NCBI RefSeq assembly: GCF_014193695.1
Contig: NZ_JACHZR010000006.1
Span: forward strand, 186,001-250,000
Source of the DNA: Rhizobium sp. BK316
GTDB lineage: Bacteria; Pseudomonadota; Alphaproteobacteria; Rhizobiales; Rhizobiaceae
Reading direction: 5' to 3'
DNA: 64,000 nt
The notes under the pieces are model-generated. The model did not search any database. It had not been told where the DNA came from and worked only from the letters and a program-made list of their open reading frames with translations. Positions 42,446 to 51,186 of the stretch are shown here, piece by piece. Position numbers and translations under genes: made by a program. Every line of letters begins with the position of its first letter. Positions within the stretch are counted from its first letter, which is position 1.

Positions 42446-42849
42446 TGCCCTTCGTTGTCGACGCTTCGATTGCCGCCGCATGGCTGCTTCCGGACGAGGA
42501 AAACCAGATTGCCGAACAGGCGCTGTCGCTTCTCGAAACCGAAGATGCGTTGGTGCCAGACCTTTTCTGGCATGAAATGCGCAATATTCTCATCATGGCG
42601 GAACGGCGCAAACGCATCGATAGCGGCGATATACTCGCCTGTCTGATGCGGCTCAGCGGTCTTCCAATTCGCACTGTCGCCAGCGAAGATCATCTTTCGA
42701 TCATTCGGCTTGCCGGCAAGTATCAACTCTCAGCTTACGACGCCGCCTATCTGTCATTGGCTGTCGCACAGCGCGTTTCTCTCGCCACCGCTGATGTCCG
42801 TCTGCAGAAAGCAGCTCACAACGAGAATGTTGCCGGGCTTACGGGTTAG
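42445..42849 (+). CDS. vapC: VapC-family PIN-domain toxin
   Basis: The 134-residue protein is a PIN-domain ribonuclease. Acidic metal ligands are visible: Asp in PFVVDASIAAAWLLPDEEN, Glu in PDLFWHEMRNIL, Asp in YQLSAYDAAYLSLAVAQ and Asp in VSLATADVRLQKAA. These are the four positions used by VapC toxins to cut tRNA or rRNA. It is coupled to the Phd-type antitoxin. Its TAG stop lies inside the TTAG that also forms the stop of nudK on the other strand (four-base overlap). Confidence 0.94.
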   Translation: MPFVVDASIAAAWLLPDEENQIAEQALSLLETEDALVPDLFWHEMRNILIMAERRKRIDSGDILACLMRLSGLPIRTVASEDHLSIIRLAGKYQLSAYDAAYLSLAVAQRVSLATADVRLQKAAHNENVAGLTG

Positions 42850-43436
42850 GTCAGGCTGGCCTTGTTCGCCACCACCCATTGCAGCAGCATGATCGTCTTG
42901 AGATCTATGATCTCACCCTTTTCGATCATCGCGACGGCGTGCGGCAGCTGGATTTCCAGCACTTCGATATCTTCGTGCTCGTGCTCCAGACCGCCGCCAT
43001 CGGATGTGCGGTCTGCGGTATCGATTGCCGCTGCAAAGAAATGCACGATCTCTGTGATGGAGCCAGGTGCCGTGTAGGATCTGAACAGGAAGCGGACATC
43101 GCGAATCGTATAACCGGTCTCCTCCATTGCCTCACGGCGTATGGCGGCTTCAGGTTCGTCACCGTCGAGCAGGCCGGCGGGAACTTCGATCATCCAGGCG
43201 GGGTCAGCGTTCAGATAGGCCGGCAGCCGGAACTGCTTCACCAGCACGACCACATCGCGCTTGGGATCGTAAAGCAGGATGCAGGCGGCCGGCGTGCGGT
43301 GATAGACCTCGCGGGGCAGGCGGTGAGTTTCGCCCTTCCGGTCTGTATAATCGAGCTCATAGCCGACCAGCTTCGTCCAGCCTTCGGACAGGATTTCCTT
43401 GCCGACGATTTCCACTTTTGCCTTAGATTGCGTCAT
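42846..43436 (-). CDS. nudK: NUDIX hydrolase, NudK-like (GDP-mannose type)
   Basis: The 196-residue protein matches NudK, which hydrolyses GDP-mannose and related sugar nucleotides. The Nudix box reads AGLLDGDEPEAAIRREAMEE TGY, one residue shorter in its loop than the textbook box, as is also the case in E. coli NudK. Further family features are FRSYTAPGSITEIVHFFAAA, EHEHEDIEVLEIQLPHAVAM and the start YELDYTDRKGETHRLPREVY. Its start overlaps the stop of the molybdopterin oxidoreductase gene by four bases on the same strand, so the two may be coupled. Confidence 0.88.
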   Translation of the reverse strand: MTQSKAKVEIVGKEILSEGWTKLVGYELDYTDRKGETHRLPREVYHRTPAACILLYDPKRDVVVLVKQFRLPAYLNADPAWMIEVPAGLLDGDEPEAAIRREAMEETGYTIRDVRFLFRSYTAPGSITEIVHFFAAAIDTADRTSDGGGLEHEHEDIEVLEIQLPHAVAMIEKGEIIDLKTIMLLQWVVANKASLT

Positions 43437-45556
43437 ATGACGTCCTTGCGAAGCCAGACCTTGTTGTCATGGACGGCAGCGCCGCCATAGGGCGCCACGG
43501 GATCGGCGCCGGTGAGAACGTTGATCCCTTCGCCATCGACATGCGCCTTGTTGGGCCAAAGGCCCTCTGCAATCAAAACGCCTGGCTTGACCTCGGTCGT
43601 CACGCGGGCGTGGAGGCGCAGGTCGCCGCGCATATTGCCAATGCGGACGAGGTCGCCATTGCCGACACCGTTCGCCTCCGCATCGACGGGGTTGATCATC
43701 ACTTCCGGGCGACCTTCCTTCTGGCGCGACGTCTTGGTTTCCGAGAAGCTCGAATTCAGGAAGTTGCGCGCCGGCGAGGTCGCCAGGCGGAAGGGATGCT
43801 TGGGATCGGCGAGTTCGATGACATCGACCTGATCCGGGAACGGCGGCAACTCTGCATAGGGGCCGAGCGTACCGACGGAAGCCGGCGGCTTGTTCGGCGC
43901 GGGATCGTTCACCCAGTCCGGCCGGAAATGGAACTTGCCGTCGGGATGGGCAAAACCATCGAGATAATGTGCTTCCTCGAAGGCGGGCTGGCGGTCGAAC
44001 CATTTGTGTTCGAGGAAATAGTCGTAGTCCGGCAGATTGCTCGTGGCCAGCACGCGGTCGACCAACTCGCGCGCCGTGAAGCCGAAGCCGGGGCGATCGG
44101 CGACGCCGAGGCGTTTTGCCAGTTCCTCGATGACGAAGAGGTTGCTGCGCACCGTCGGCGGCGGTTCGACGAGCTTCGGGCCGAGCAGGATGTGGTTCTG
44201 GCCGCCGGCGCGGTAGATGTCGTCATGCTCGACGAACATCGTGGCGGGAATGACGATATCGGCCATGTCGGCCGTCTCGGTCATGAACTGCTCGTGCACG
44301 GCGACGAAGAGGTCGTCGCGGGCAAAGCCGCGCTTCACCAGTCGCTGTTCCGGGGCGATGTTCACCGGATTTGTATTCTGGATCAGCATGGCCGTGACAG
44401 GACCGCGATGGCGGAGCGCCACGGCATCGCCGGTCAGCGCACGGCCGATCTGCGACTGGTCGATCATGCGGATATCGGCATCCTTCATCGACTTGCCGGT
44501 CAGTTCCGCATTGTTCATGCGGAAGATATCGCTGTTCGAATGGAAGGCGCCGCCGCCCTCATATTGCCAGGAGCCGAGCACGGTGGCGACCGAGGCGGCG
44601 GCATGCATCGCGACCGCGCCATTGCGCTGGCGGGTAAAGCCGTAGCCGAGACGGAAGAAAGTCTTTTTGGTCGTGCCGACAAGTTTGGCGAAGGCTTCGA
44701 TCTCCTCGACCGACAGACCGGTGACGGCCGCCGCCCATTCCGGCGTCTTCGCCTTCAGATGCGCTTCGAGACCCGAGGGATCGTCGGCATATCTAGCCAT
44801 GTAGTCGCGGTCGGCATAACCGTCGCGGAAGGCGATGTGCATGACGGCGCAGGCAAGTGCTGCATCGGTGCCGGGCTTGACGATGAGGGCCATGTCGGCC
44901 TGCTTCATCGTCGGATTGTCGTAGATGTCGATGACGACGATCTTCGCGCCCCGCTCCTTGCGCGACCTGATCGCGTGGGTCATCACATTGACCTGCGTGG
45001 CAACCGCATTGGTGCCCCAGATGACGACGCAGTCGGTGCGCGCCATCTCGCGCGGATCCGGGCCGCGCAGCATGCCGGTCGCCATGGTGAAGCCGGTCCA
45101 GGCGGGGTTGGTGCAGATCGAGGAAAAGAAGCCGGAATAGCGCTTGGCGTGGCGCAGGCGCTCGATCGAGTCGCGCTGCACCCAGCCCATGGTGCCGGCG
45201 TAGAAATAAGGCCAGATGGCTTCGCTGCCGTCCTTCGCCTCGGCCTTCACGAAGGCTTCGGCAATCTCGTCCAGCGCGTCATCCCAGGAAATCTGCTGCC
45301 ATTGCCCCGCCCCCTTAGCGCCGGCGCGGCGCAGCGGATGCATGAGACGATCCGGATGATAGAGGCGCTCGGCATAACGGGCGACTTTGGCGCAGATGAC
45401 GCCTGACGTATAGGAATGGTCGTTCGCGCCGCGGACGCGACCGATACGGCCGTCTTCCGTAATATCCACCTCCAGCGCGCAGGTGGAGGGACAGTCATGC
45501 GGACAGGCCGTATGACCGATCCGGGATTTGGCGTGGATGGGGGTCGCAATGTTCAT
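43433..45556 (-). CDS. Molybdopterin-dependent oxidoreductase
   Basis: The 707-residue protein is a bis-MGD molybdoenzyme of the DMSO reductase family. The N-terminal iron-sulfur site has HTACPHDCPSTCALEV and SGVICAKVARYAERLYHPDR, giving four Cys for a [4Fe-4S] cluster. Cofactor-binding parts are VIWGTNAVATQVNVMTHAIR, IVVIDIYDNPTMKQADM and RLGYGFTRQRNGA. No Tat signal is present, so it should be cytoplasmic. No electron-transfer subunit is adjacent. The substrate is unknown. I chose ATG 45556 (MNIATPIHAKS); a TTG 18 bases upstream is possible. It lies directly upstream of nudK on the same strand. Confidence 0.9.
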   Translation of the reverse strand: MNIATPIHAKSRIGHTACPHDCPSTCALEVDITEDGRIGRVRGANDHSYTSGVICAKVARYAERLYHPDRLMHPLRRAGAKGAGQWQQISWDDALDEIAEAFVKAEAKDGSEAIWPYFYAGTMGWVQRDSIERLRHAKRYSGFFSSICTNPAWTGFTMATGMLRGPDPREMARTDCVVIWGTNAVATQVNVMTHAIRSRKERGAKIVVIDIYDNPTMKQADMALIVKPGTDAALACAVMHIAFRDGYADRDYMARYADDPSGLEAHLKAKTPEWAAAVTGLSVEEIEAFAKLVGTTKKTFFRLGYGFTRQRNGAVAMHAAASVATVLGSWQYEGGGAFHSNSDIFRMNNAELTGKSMKDADIRMIDQSQIGRALTGDAVALRHRGPVTAMLIQNTNPVNIAPEQRLVKRGFARDDLFVAVHEQFMTETADMADIVIPATMFVEHDDIYRAGGQNHILLGPKLVEPPPTVRSNLFVIEELAKRLGVADRPGFGFTARELVDRVLATSNLPDYDYFLEHKWFDRQPAFEEAHYLDGFAHPDGKFHFRPDWVNDPAPNKPPASVGTLGPYAELPPFPDQVDVIELADPKHPFRLATSPARNFLNSSFSETKTSRQKEGRPEVMINPVDAEANGVGNGDLVRIGNMRGDLRLHARVTTEVKPGVLIAEGLWPNKAHVDGEGINVLTGADPVAPYGGAAVHDNKVWLRKDVI

Positions 45557-45639
45557 GCGATTTCTATATGCCAAGGCTCAAGCGGCCAAAAGGCACAAAA
45601 ACTCCCTGTCATCCGAATTCATAGCAGGCATCAGCGAAA

Positions 45640-46509
45640 ATGAACTATCGCCACATCTATCATGCAGGCAATTTCGCCGATGTCCTGAAGCACGCGGTGC
45701 TGGCGCGTCTGATCCGCTACATGCAGAAGAAGGACGCCGGCTTTCGGGTGCTCGACACGCATGCCGGCATCGGCCTCTACGATCTCTCCTCCGAGGAAGC
45801 GCAGAAGACCGGCGAGTGGCAAGGCGGTATCGGCAAGCTCCTGGAGACCGATCTCGGGCCGCAGGTTTCCGAGCTTCTGGAACCCTATCTCTCCGCGATC
45901 CGCGAACTGAACCCGCAGGGCGGCCTGCGCTTCTATCCCGGCTCCCCAAAGCTCGCGCGCATGCTGTTTCGCCCGCAGGACCGGCTTTCGGCGATGGAGC
46001 TCCACCCGGAGGATTTCGCACGGCTGCACCGCGTCTTCGAAGGCGATCACCATGCGCGCATCACCGAGCTCGACGGCTGGCTGGCGCTCGGCGCGCATCT
46101 GCCGCCGAAGGAAAAACGCGGCATCGTGCTCGTCGATCCGCCTTTCGAGGAGGACGGCGAATATGAGCGGCTGGTGGATGGCCTCGCCAAGGCTTACCGG
46201 CGCTTTCCCGGCGGTACCTATTGCCTCTGGTATCCGCTGAAGAAAGGCGCACCGATCAAGGACTTCCACGAGGCGCTGCAGGCACTGGACATTCCGAAGA
46301 TGCTCTGCGCCGAACTTGCGGTGCGCAGCGACCGCGAGACGACGGGGCTGACCGGCTCGGGACTCATCGTCGTCAACCCACCCTTCACGCTGAAGGATGA
46401 GCTGCACCAGTTGCTGCCGGCCCTGAAGGACCATCTGGCGCAGGACCGTTTCGCCTCGCAGCGCGCCTTCTGGCTGCGCGGCGAGACGAAGCCTGCCAAG
46501 GCCGATTGA
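45640..46509 (+). CDS. rlmJ: 23S rRNA (adenine2030-N6)-methyltransferase RlmJ
   Basis: RlmJ methylates A2030 of 23S rRNA using SAM. The 289-residue protein has the typical opening MNYRHIYHAGNFADVLKHAV LARLI, the SAM site RVLDTHAGIGLYDL and the catalytic motif IVLVDPPFEEDGEYERLVDG (DPPF). The middle PQGGLRFYPGSPKLARMLFR and the end GSGLIVVNPPFTLKDELHQL L also match. The gene is divergent from the oxidoreductase gene and followed by a GST gene after 57 bases. Confidence 0.95.
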   Translation: MNYRHIYHAGNFADVLKHAVLARLIRYMQKKDAGFRVLDTHAGIGLYDLSSEEAQKTGEWQGGIGKLLETDLGPQVSELLEPYLSAIRELNPQGGLRFYPGSPKLARMLFRPQDRLSAMELHPEDFARLHRVFEGDHHARITELDGWLALGAHLPPKEKRGIVLVDPPFEEDGEYERLVDGLAKAYRRFPGGTYCLWYPLKKGAPIKDFHEALQALDIPKMLCAELAVRSDRETTGLTGSGLIVVNPPFTLKDELHQLLPALKDHLAQDRFASQRAFWLRGETKPAKAD

Positions 46510-46566
46510 CCGAATCTACGACGCGGGGGAATAGTCCCGTGCCATCCGCATTTCAAAAGGTGCCCC

Positions 46567-47163
46567 ATGAAGCTTCTCTGCTCCCCGACCTCCCCTTTCT
46601 CCAGCAAGGTGGGCATGGCCGCCCGCCATCTCGGTCTCGAGATTGCGCAAATCCGGGTCGATACGAATGCGGGACCAGCGATCCTCGTGGACAACAATCC
46701 GCTCGGCAAGATCCCGACGCTGCTGACGGATGACGGCGTTTCCATCTTCGACAGCATCGCCATCATGCATTATTTCGACCGGATGACGAAGGGCGCGCTC
46801 TATCCTTCGAAGAAGCGCAAGCGCACGGACGCCGAAGTGCTGGAAGCGCTCTGCGACGGTGTCTGCGACTGCCTGCTGGCGATCGTCTACGAACGCCGCT
46901 TCCGCGACGAAGAAAAGGTGCATCAGCCCTGGATCGACCGGCAATGGAAGAAGGTCGAGACCGCACTGAACTATTTGGCCGCCAATACGCCGAAGCTCGG
47001 CAAGAAGCTGCATGGCGGGCATTTCGCGCTGGCCGCGACGCTTGGCTATCTCGACCTACGCTTCAAGGGCCAGTGGGAAGAAGACCATGCCGAGCTGATC
47101 GACTGGCTGCGGGAATTCGAAAAGAAATTCGACGGCTATGAGCAGCTGAAGCCGCAGACCTGA
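46567..47163 (+). CDS. Glutathione S-transferase family protein
   Basis: The 198-residue protein has an N-terminal thioredoxin-like GST domain: MKLLCSPTSPFSSKVGMAAR with Ser/Cys near the active position, then NNPLGKIPTLLTDDGVSIFD SIAIMHYFD, where IP and DS contact glutathione. The C-terminal helical domain begins near residue 90. It may conjugate or reduce small electrophiles in the cytoplasm; the substrate is not known. It ends shortly before a bidirectional terminator shared with the porin-like gene. Confidence 0.88.
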   Translation: MKLLCSPTSPFSSKVGMAARHLGLEIAQIRVDTNAGPAILVDNNPLGKIPTLLTDDGVSIFDSIAIMHYFDRMTKGALYPSKKRKRTDAEVLEALCDGVCDCLLAIVYERRFRDEEKVHQPWIDRQWKKVETALNYLAANTPKLGKKLHGGHFALAATLGYLDLRFKGQWEEDHAELIDWLREFEKKFDGYEQLKPQT

Positions 47164-47222
47164 GAGACCTGCAGGACCTGTGAGGCCCCGGGACTAGTGA
47201 AACCTGGGATCGATGCAGACAA

Positions 47223-47255
47223 CAAAAAAGCCGGGCTCGAAGCCCGGCTTTTTTG
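47223..47255. terminator. Bidirectional terminator between the GST gene and the porin-like gene
   Basis: GCCGGGCT (47230-47237) pairs with AGCCCGGC (47241-47248) around a three-base loop, with an A-run before and a T-run after. Confidence 0.92.
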
Positions 47256-47273
47256 TATTCGATACAGTCAGGA

Positions 47274-47906
47274 TCAGAACTTGACGCCGATACCGACCTT
47301 GACGCTGTTTTCGTCGAAGCCGCGCGAAACGCTGCCGGAGTCGAGGTTGTAGTCCTTGTCCTGGTAGTCGGTGTAGCGGTATTCGAGACGCGTCGTGATG
47401 TTGTTGGTCACGAAGGCTTCGACACCGGCGCCGACCGTGTAGCCGTAGGCGGTCTTGCTGTCGGAAGACGTGCCGTCGGAAACCTTGGTGTTGGCGAGCG
47501 CCAGACCTGCCGTACCATAGAGCAGGAAGGGGTTCAGATCGTAACCGACGCGGCCACGGACGGAGCCGTTCCAGCCGGTCTTGTTCTTGATGCCGTCCTG
47601 AGTGACGTCCGCATCGCCGTAGCCGAGATCGGCTTCAGCGCCGTAAACGATCTGGCCCTGCTGGAAGTTGTAACCGGTGAAGAGCTGGCCGCCCCAATCA
47701 TAGGTGTCACGGTCGGAACCGAAGCTGCCCATATTGTAGGTCGCTGCGCCACCGAGGTAGAAGCCCTGCCAGTTGTTGACCGGAGCCGGGGTTTCCTCAG
47801 CGACCGGCGCCTGCGGGACCTGGTCCACGGCATCAGCTGCGTGAGCTACCGAGAAACCGCCAACGGCAAGAGCGGAAGCCATGAGGCCAGCAAAGAGTAT
47901 ACGCAT
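47274..47906 (-). CDS. Outer membrane beta-barrel protein, RopB/Omp25-like
   Basis: The 210-residue protein starts with a signal peptide (LFAGLMASALAVGGFSVAHA). It then shows NNWQGFYLGGAATYNMGSFG and repeated amphipathic strands (GQLFTGYNFQQGQIVYGAEA, TGWNGSVRGRVGYDLNPFLL YGTAG), ending DENSVKVGIGVKF with the C-terminal aromatic residue. This is the eight-stranded OmpA-like barrel of the Omp25/Omp31/RopB group of Rhizobiales. RopB is an abundant surface protein whose amount changes during symbiosis and stress. Its upstream region carries two adjacent palindromes and diverges from the SDR-uvrC unit. Confidence 0.9.
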   Translation of the reverse strand: MRILFAGLMASALAVGGFSVAHAADAVDQVPQAPVAEETPAPVNNWQGFYLGGAATYNMGSFGSDRDTYDWGGQLFTGYNFQQGQIVYGAEADLGYGDADVTQDGIKNKTGWNGSVRGRVGYDLNPFLLYGTAGLALANTKVSDGTSSDSKTAYGYTVGAGVEAFVTNNITTRLEYRYTDYQDKDYNLDSGSVSRGFDENSVKVGIGVKF

Positions 47907-48072
47907 ACTTTTCTCCTTTCAGTCCCGCGCGCTCGTCAATTAAACTTCGGCGAAGCATTCACGGGGGATTACTAAATGTCCCTTCCGGATCGAGAGTGAA
48001 ATTGGAATGCAAATGCGGATTTGAAAGAGCCAAATTGTGATATCATTGTGGCTCCGCGACGGCAGAAATTCG
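47907..48072. other. Leader and promoter region of the porin-like gene
   Basis: The region upstream of the porin-like gene contains a ribosome site (AGGAGAAAAGT on the minus strand next to the ATG) and becomes AT-rich after 47990. The whole 363-base spacer up to 48269 has no gene. Its middle part holds two palindromes, listed separately. Confidence 0.5.
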
Positions 48073-48115
48073 ATGTTGCTTGGTTGCAACATACCGTTTA
48101 TTAAGGATAATAAAC
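48073..48115. promoter_or_regulatory. Two adjacent palindromes in the porin/SDR divergent region
   Basis: ATGTTGC (48073-48079) with GCAACAT (48086-48092) forms a 7-6-7 repeat. Three bases later GTTTATTA (48096-48103) with TAATAAAC (48108-48115) forms an 8-4-8 repeat. The surrounding DNA is AT-rich. They may be operators for either direction; the second is AT-only enough that it could also be a DNA-bending or promoter element. Confidence 0.5.
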
Positions 48116-48269
48116 AGTTAAACTTACACTACCTATTTTAATAAATCGCGATTGCAAATAATACATAGAATATCCGGACCTCACAGGCAATGCTTTCGGC
48201 CTATTTATATAATCAGGACCTGCACTTATATAGTCAGCAACCAGACTTTCCGGACCAAAAGGCAGGATC

Positions 48270-49037
48270 TTGACCCAGAAAAGACTTCGCGCGGCGCTCG
48301 TGACGGGTGCCGCCAAGAGAATAGGCCGGGCAATCGCCGAAGACCTTGTTGCTGATGGATTTTCGATTGCCATCCACGCCAACACCTCGCTCGCCGAGGC
48401 CGAAGATTTTGTGGCGGAATTGCGGCAGAAAGGGCACCGGGCGGTTGCGATCAAGGCCGATCTCGCCAAAATCGATGAGACCGAAGGCCTTGTCGGGAAA
48501 GCGTGCGAGGCGCTCGGCCCGATCGATCTTCTCGTCAACAACGCGTCGATTTTTCTCGAGGATTCGCTCCGCAAATTCGATGCGCAGGTGTGGGACGAGC
48601 ATTTCGCCGTCCATGTCCGCGCGCCTTCGATACTCGCCGCCAAATTCGCCGAACAGTTGCCGGAAACGGCCGAGGGGCTGATCGTCAATATTATCGACCA
48701 GCGTGTCTGGGCACTGCGGCCGAGCTTCTATTCCTATACCCTGTCGAAATCGGCGCTGTGGACGGCGACGCAGACGATGGCGCAAGCGCTCGCGCCGCGC
48801 ATCCGCGTCAACGCAATCGGTCCCGGCCCGTCGATTCCGAGCGAGCGGCAATTGCAAGAAGACTTCCAAGCGCAGGTTTCAGCCCTTATCTTGAAACGAG
48901 GACCTGAGCTCAAGGAATTCGGCCGAACGATTCGTTTTCTGTTCGAGACCCCTTCGATCACGGGTCAGATGATTGCACTCGACGGCGGCCAGCATCTCGC
49001 ATGGCAGACGCCTGACGTGCTGGAGATCAAGGAATGA
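48270..49037 (+). CDS. Short-chain dehydrogenase/reductase, FolM/pteridine reductase-like
   Basis: The 255-residue SDR enzyme has a dinucleotide-binding start LVTGAAKRIGRAIAEDLVAD with the R of TGxxxRIG typical of pteridine reductase-like SDRs. NNASIF and the catalytic YSYTLSKSALWTATQ (Tyr-x3-Lys) follow, with VNAIGPGPSIPSE near the cofactor. It probably uses NADPH. The start is a TTG at 48270, because an in-frame TAG lies close upstream and no ATG or GTG occurs before the TGAAKRIG motif. Its stop overlaps uvrC by four bases. This pairing with uvrC is common in rhizobia. Confidence 0.88.
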   Translation: MTQKRLRAALVTGAAKRIGRAIAEDLVADGFSIAIHANTSLAEAEDFVAELRQKGHRAVAIKADLAKIDETEGLVGKACEALGPIDLLVNNASIFLEDSLRKFDAQVWDEHFAVHVRAPSILAAKFAEQLPETAEGLIVNIIDQRVWALRPSFYSYTLSKSALWTATQTMAQALAPRIRVNAIGPGPSIPSERQLQEDFQAQVSALILKRGPELKEFGRTIRFLFETPSITGQMIALDGGQHLAWQTPDVLEIKE

Positions 49038-51076
49038 ATGCCAAGAAGCTGCCGGATGGCGGTGTTCTTTACGACGAGACTGATGAAAACGACGACGATA
49101 TCATCGAGGTGGAAGGCGATGCCTCCGCCTCGCCGATTTCGGCGTCGATCGACTGGAATGCCGGCAGCATCAACGAAACCGGCCTTGTCGGTGCCGATCT
49201 GATCGCCGAATTCGTCAAGCGTCTGCCGAACAGCCCCGGCGTCTACCGCATGTTCAACGAGGCGGGCGACGTGCTCTATGTCGGCAAGGCCCGCAGCCTG
49301 AAGAAGCGCGTCGGCAATTACGCGGTTGGTCGTGTGCATTCCAACCGCATCGCCCAGATGGTGCGCCAGACCGCCAATATGGAATTCGTCACGACGCGGA
49401 CGGAAACCGAGGCGCTGCTCTTAGAAGCGAATCTGATCAAGCGCCTGCGGCCGCGCTTTAACGTGCTGCTGCGCGACGACAAGTCGTTTCCTTATATCCT
49501 GATAACAGGTGATCACCGCGCGCCTGCCATTTTCAAGCATCGCGGCGCCCGCGCGCGCAAGGGCGACTATTTCGGCCCCTTCGCGTCTGCCGGTGCGGTC
49601 GGCCGCACGATCAACTCGCTGCAGCGCGCCTTCCTGATCCGCACCTGCACCGACAGCGTTTTCGAGACGCGCACCCGGCCCTGCCTGCTCTATCAGATCA
49701 AGCGCTGTTCCGGGCCGTGCACGCATGAAGTCAGCGATGAGGGCTATGCGGAACTGGTTCGCGAAGCCAAGGATTTTCTGTCGGGCAAGAGCCAGAATGT
49801 GAAAGAGCATATGGCGGAAGCGATGAATGCTGCCGCCGAGGACCTCGATTTCGAGCGGGCGGCCATTTATCGCGACCGCCTCGCCGCACTTTCGCATGTG
49901 CAGAGCCATCAGGGCATCAATCCGGCCGGCGTCGAGGAGGCGGATGTCTTCGCCATCCATCACGAAGGCGGGATCTCCTGTATCCAGGTCTTCTTCTTCC
50001 GCACCGGGCAGAACTGGGGCAACCGCGCCTATTTCCCGAAGGCCGATCCGCAACTGTCAGGCGCCGAAGTGCTGAATGCCTTCCTGGCGCAATTCTATGA
50101 CGACAAGCCGGTGCCGCGGCAGATCATGCTGTCGGAAACGGTGGAGGAACTGGAGCTGCTCGCCGCAGCGCTCAGCGAAAAGGCCGGGCACAAGGTTTCG
50201 ATCCTCGTTCCGCAGCGTGGCGAAAAGCGCGATCTTGTCGAGCATGTCATCGCCAATGCCCGCGAGGCGCATGGCCGCAAGCTTGCCGAGACGGCATCGC
50301 AATCGCGGTTGCTGGAAGGCTTCAAGGACACGTTCGGCCTGCCCTACGTGCCGCAGCGTGTCGAGATCTACGACAACTCGCATATCATGGGCACGAATGC
50401 GGTCGGCGGCATGGTGGTCGCAGGGCCGGAAGGCTTCGTGAAGAACCAGTATCGCAAGTTCAACATCAAATCGACCGAGATCACGCCGGGCGACGACTTC
50501 GGCATGATGCGCGAGGTGATGACGCGACGTTTCTCCCGCCTGCTCAAGGAAGAAGGCATTCCGGATCGCAGCGCGCAGGTCTCTGCCACAGATGCGGCCG
50601 ACATGCCCTTCCCCGCCTGGCCGGACGTGATCCTCATCGACGGCGGCCAGGGGCAGATGACGGCGGTGCGCGCGATCCTCGAAGAGCTCGGCATTACCGA
50701 CAGCGTGATCGCCATCGGCGTTGCCAAGGGTGTGGACCGCGAGGCCGGGCGTGAGCGTTTCTTTGCGCCGGGCAAAGGAGGCTTCACGCTGCCGCCGCGC
50801 GATCCGGTTCTCTATTTCATCCAGCGCATGCGCGACGAGGCGCACCGTTTTGCGATCGGCTCCCACCGCGCGCGGCGCAAGAAGGAGATGGTCAAGAACC
50901 CGCTCGACGAGATCGGCGGCATCGGCCCATCCCGAAAGCGGGCGCTGCTGCAGCATTTCGGCACGGCAAAGGCGGTGTCGCGCGCGGCCCTTTCCGATCT
51001 CATGGCCGTGGAAGGGATTTCCGAGACCGTCGCCAAGCAGGTCTACAATCATTTTCACGACGACGCCGCGAAATAA
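49034..51076 (+). CDS. uvrC: Excinuclease ABC subunit C
   Basis: UvrC makes both incisions in nucleotide excision repair. The 680-residue protein has a GIY-YIG nuclease (NSPGVYRMFNEAGDVLYVGK ARSLKKRVGNY), a Cys region (CLLYQIKRCSGPC), a UVR domain for UvrB contact (DLDFERAAIYRDRLAALSHV), an RNase H-like half (VEIYDNSHIMGTNAVGGMVV) and a C-terminal HhH domain (EIGGIGPSRKRALLQHFGTA). About 55 acidic residues precede the first domain, as in other rhizobial proteins. It is coupled to the SDR gene and precedes pgsA by 110 bases. Confidence 0.97.
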   Translation: MNAKKLPDGGVLYDETDENDDDIIEVEGDASASPISASIDWNAGSINETGLVGADLIAEFVKRLPNSPGVYRMFNEAGDVLYVGKARSLKKRVGNYAVGRVHSNRIAQMVRQTANMEFVTTRTETEALLLEANLIKRLRPRFNVLLRDDKSFPYILITGDHRAPAIFKHRGARARKGDYFGPFASAGAVGRTINSLQRAFLIRTCTDSVFETRTRPCLLYQIKRCSGPCTHEVSDEGYAELVREAKDFLSGKSQNVKEHMAEAMNAAAEDLDFERAAIYRDRLAALSHVQSHQGINPAGVEEADVFAIHHEGGISCIQVFFFRTGQNWGNRAYFPKADPQLSGAEVLNAFLAQFYDDKPVPRQIMLSETVEELELLAAALSEKAGHKVSILVPQRGEKRDLVEHVIANAREAHGRKLAETASQSRLLEGFKDTFGLPYVPQRVEIYDNSHIMGTNAVGGMVVAGPEGFVKNQYRKFNIKSTEITPGDDFGMMREVMTRRFSRLLKEEGIPDRSAQVSATDAADMPFPAWPDVILIDGGQGQMTAVRAILEELGITDSVIAIGVAKGVDREAGRERFFAPGKGGFTLPPRDPVLYFIQRMRDEAHRFAIGSHRARRKKEMVKNPLDEIGGIGPSRKRALLQHFGTAKAVSRAALSDLMAVEGISETVAKQVYNHFHDDAAK

Positions 51077-51186
51077 GTGGGGCCGGTCGCAAATTCCACG
51101 CAAAGGCAGCGAAAAAGCAGAAAGAATGTTGACGGTCGAGGTCCAAAGCCGTCATCTACCGCCGCATCATCACAGAGAACCACTCC

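Noticed and set aside
43469..45406. A 645-codon open frame opposite the molybdopterin oxidoreductase gene
   Set aside because: Same antisense shadow pattern; the oxidoreductase has full cluster and cofactor motifs.
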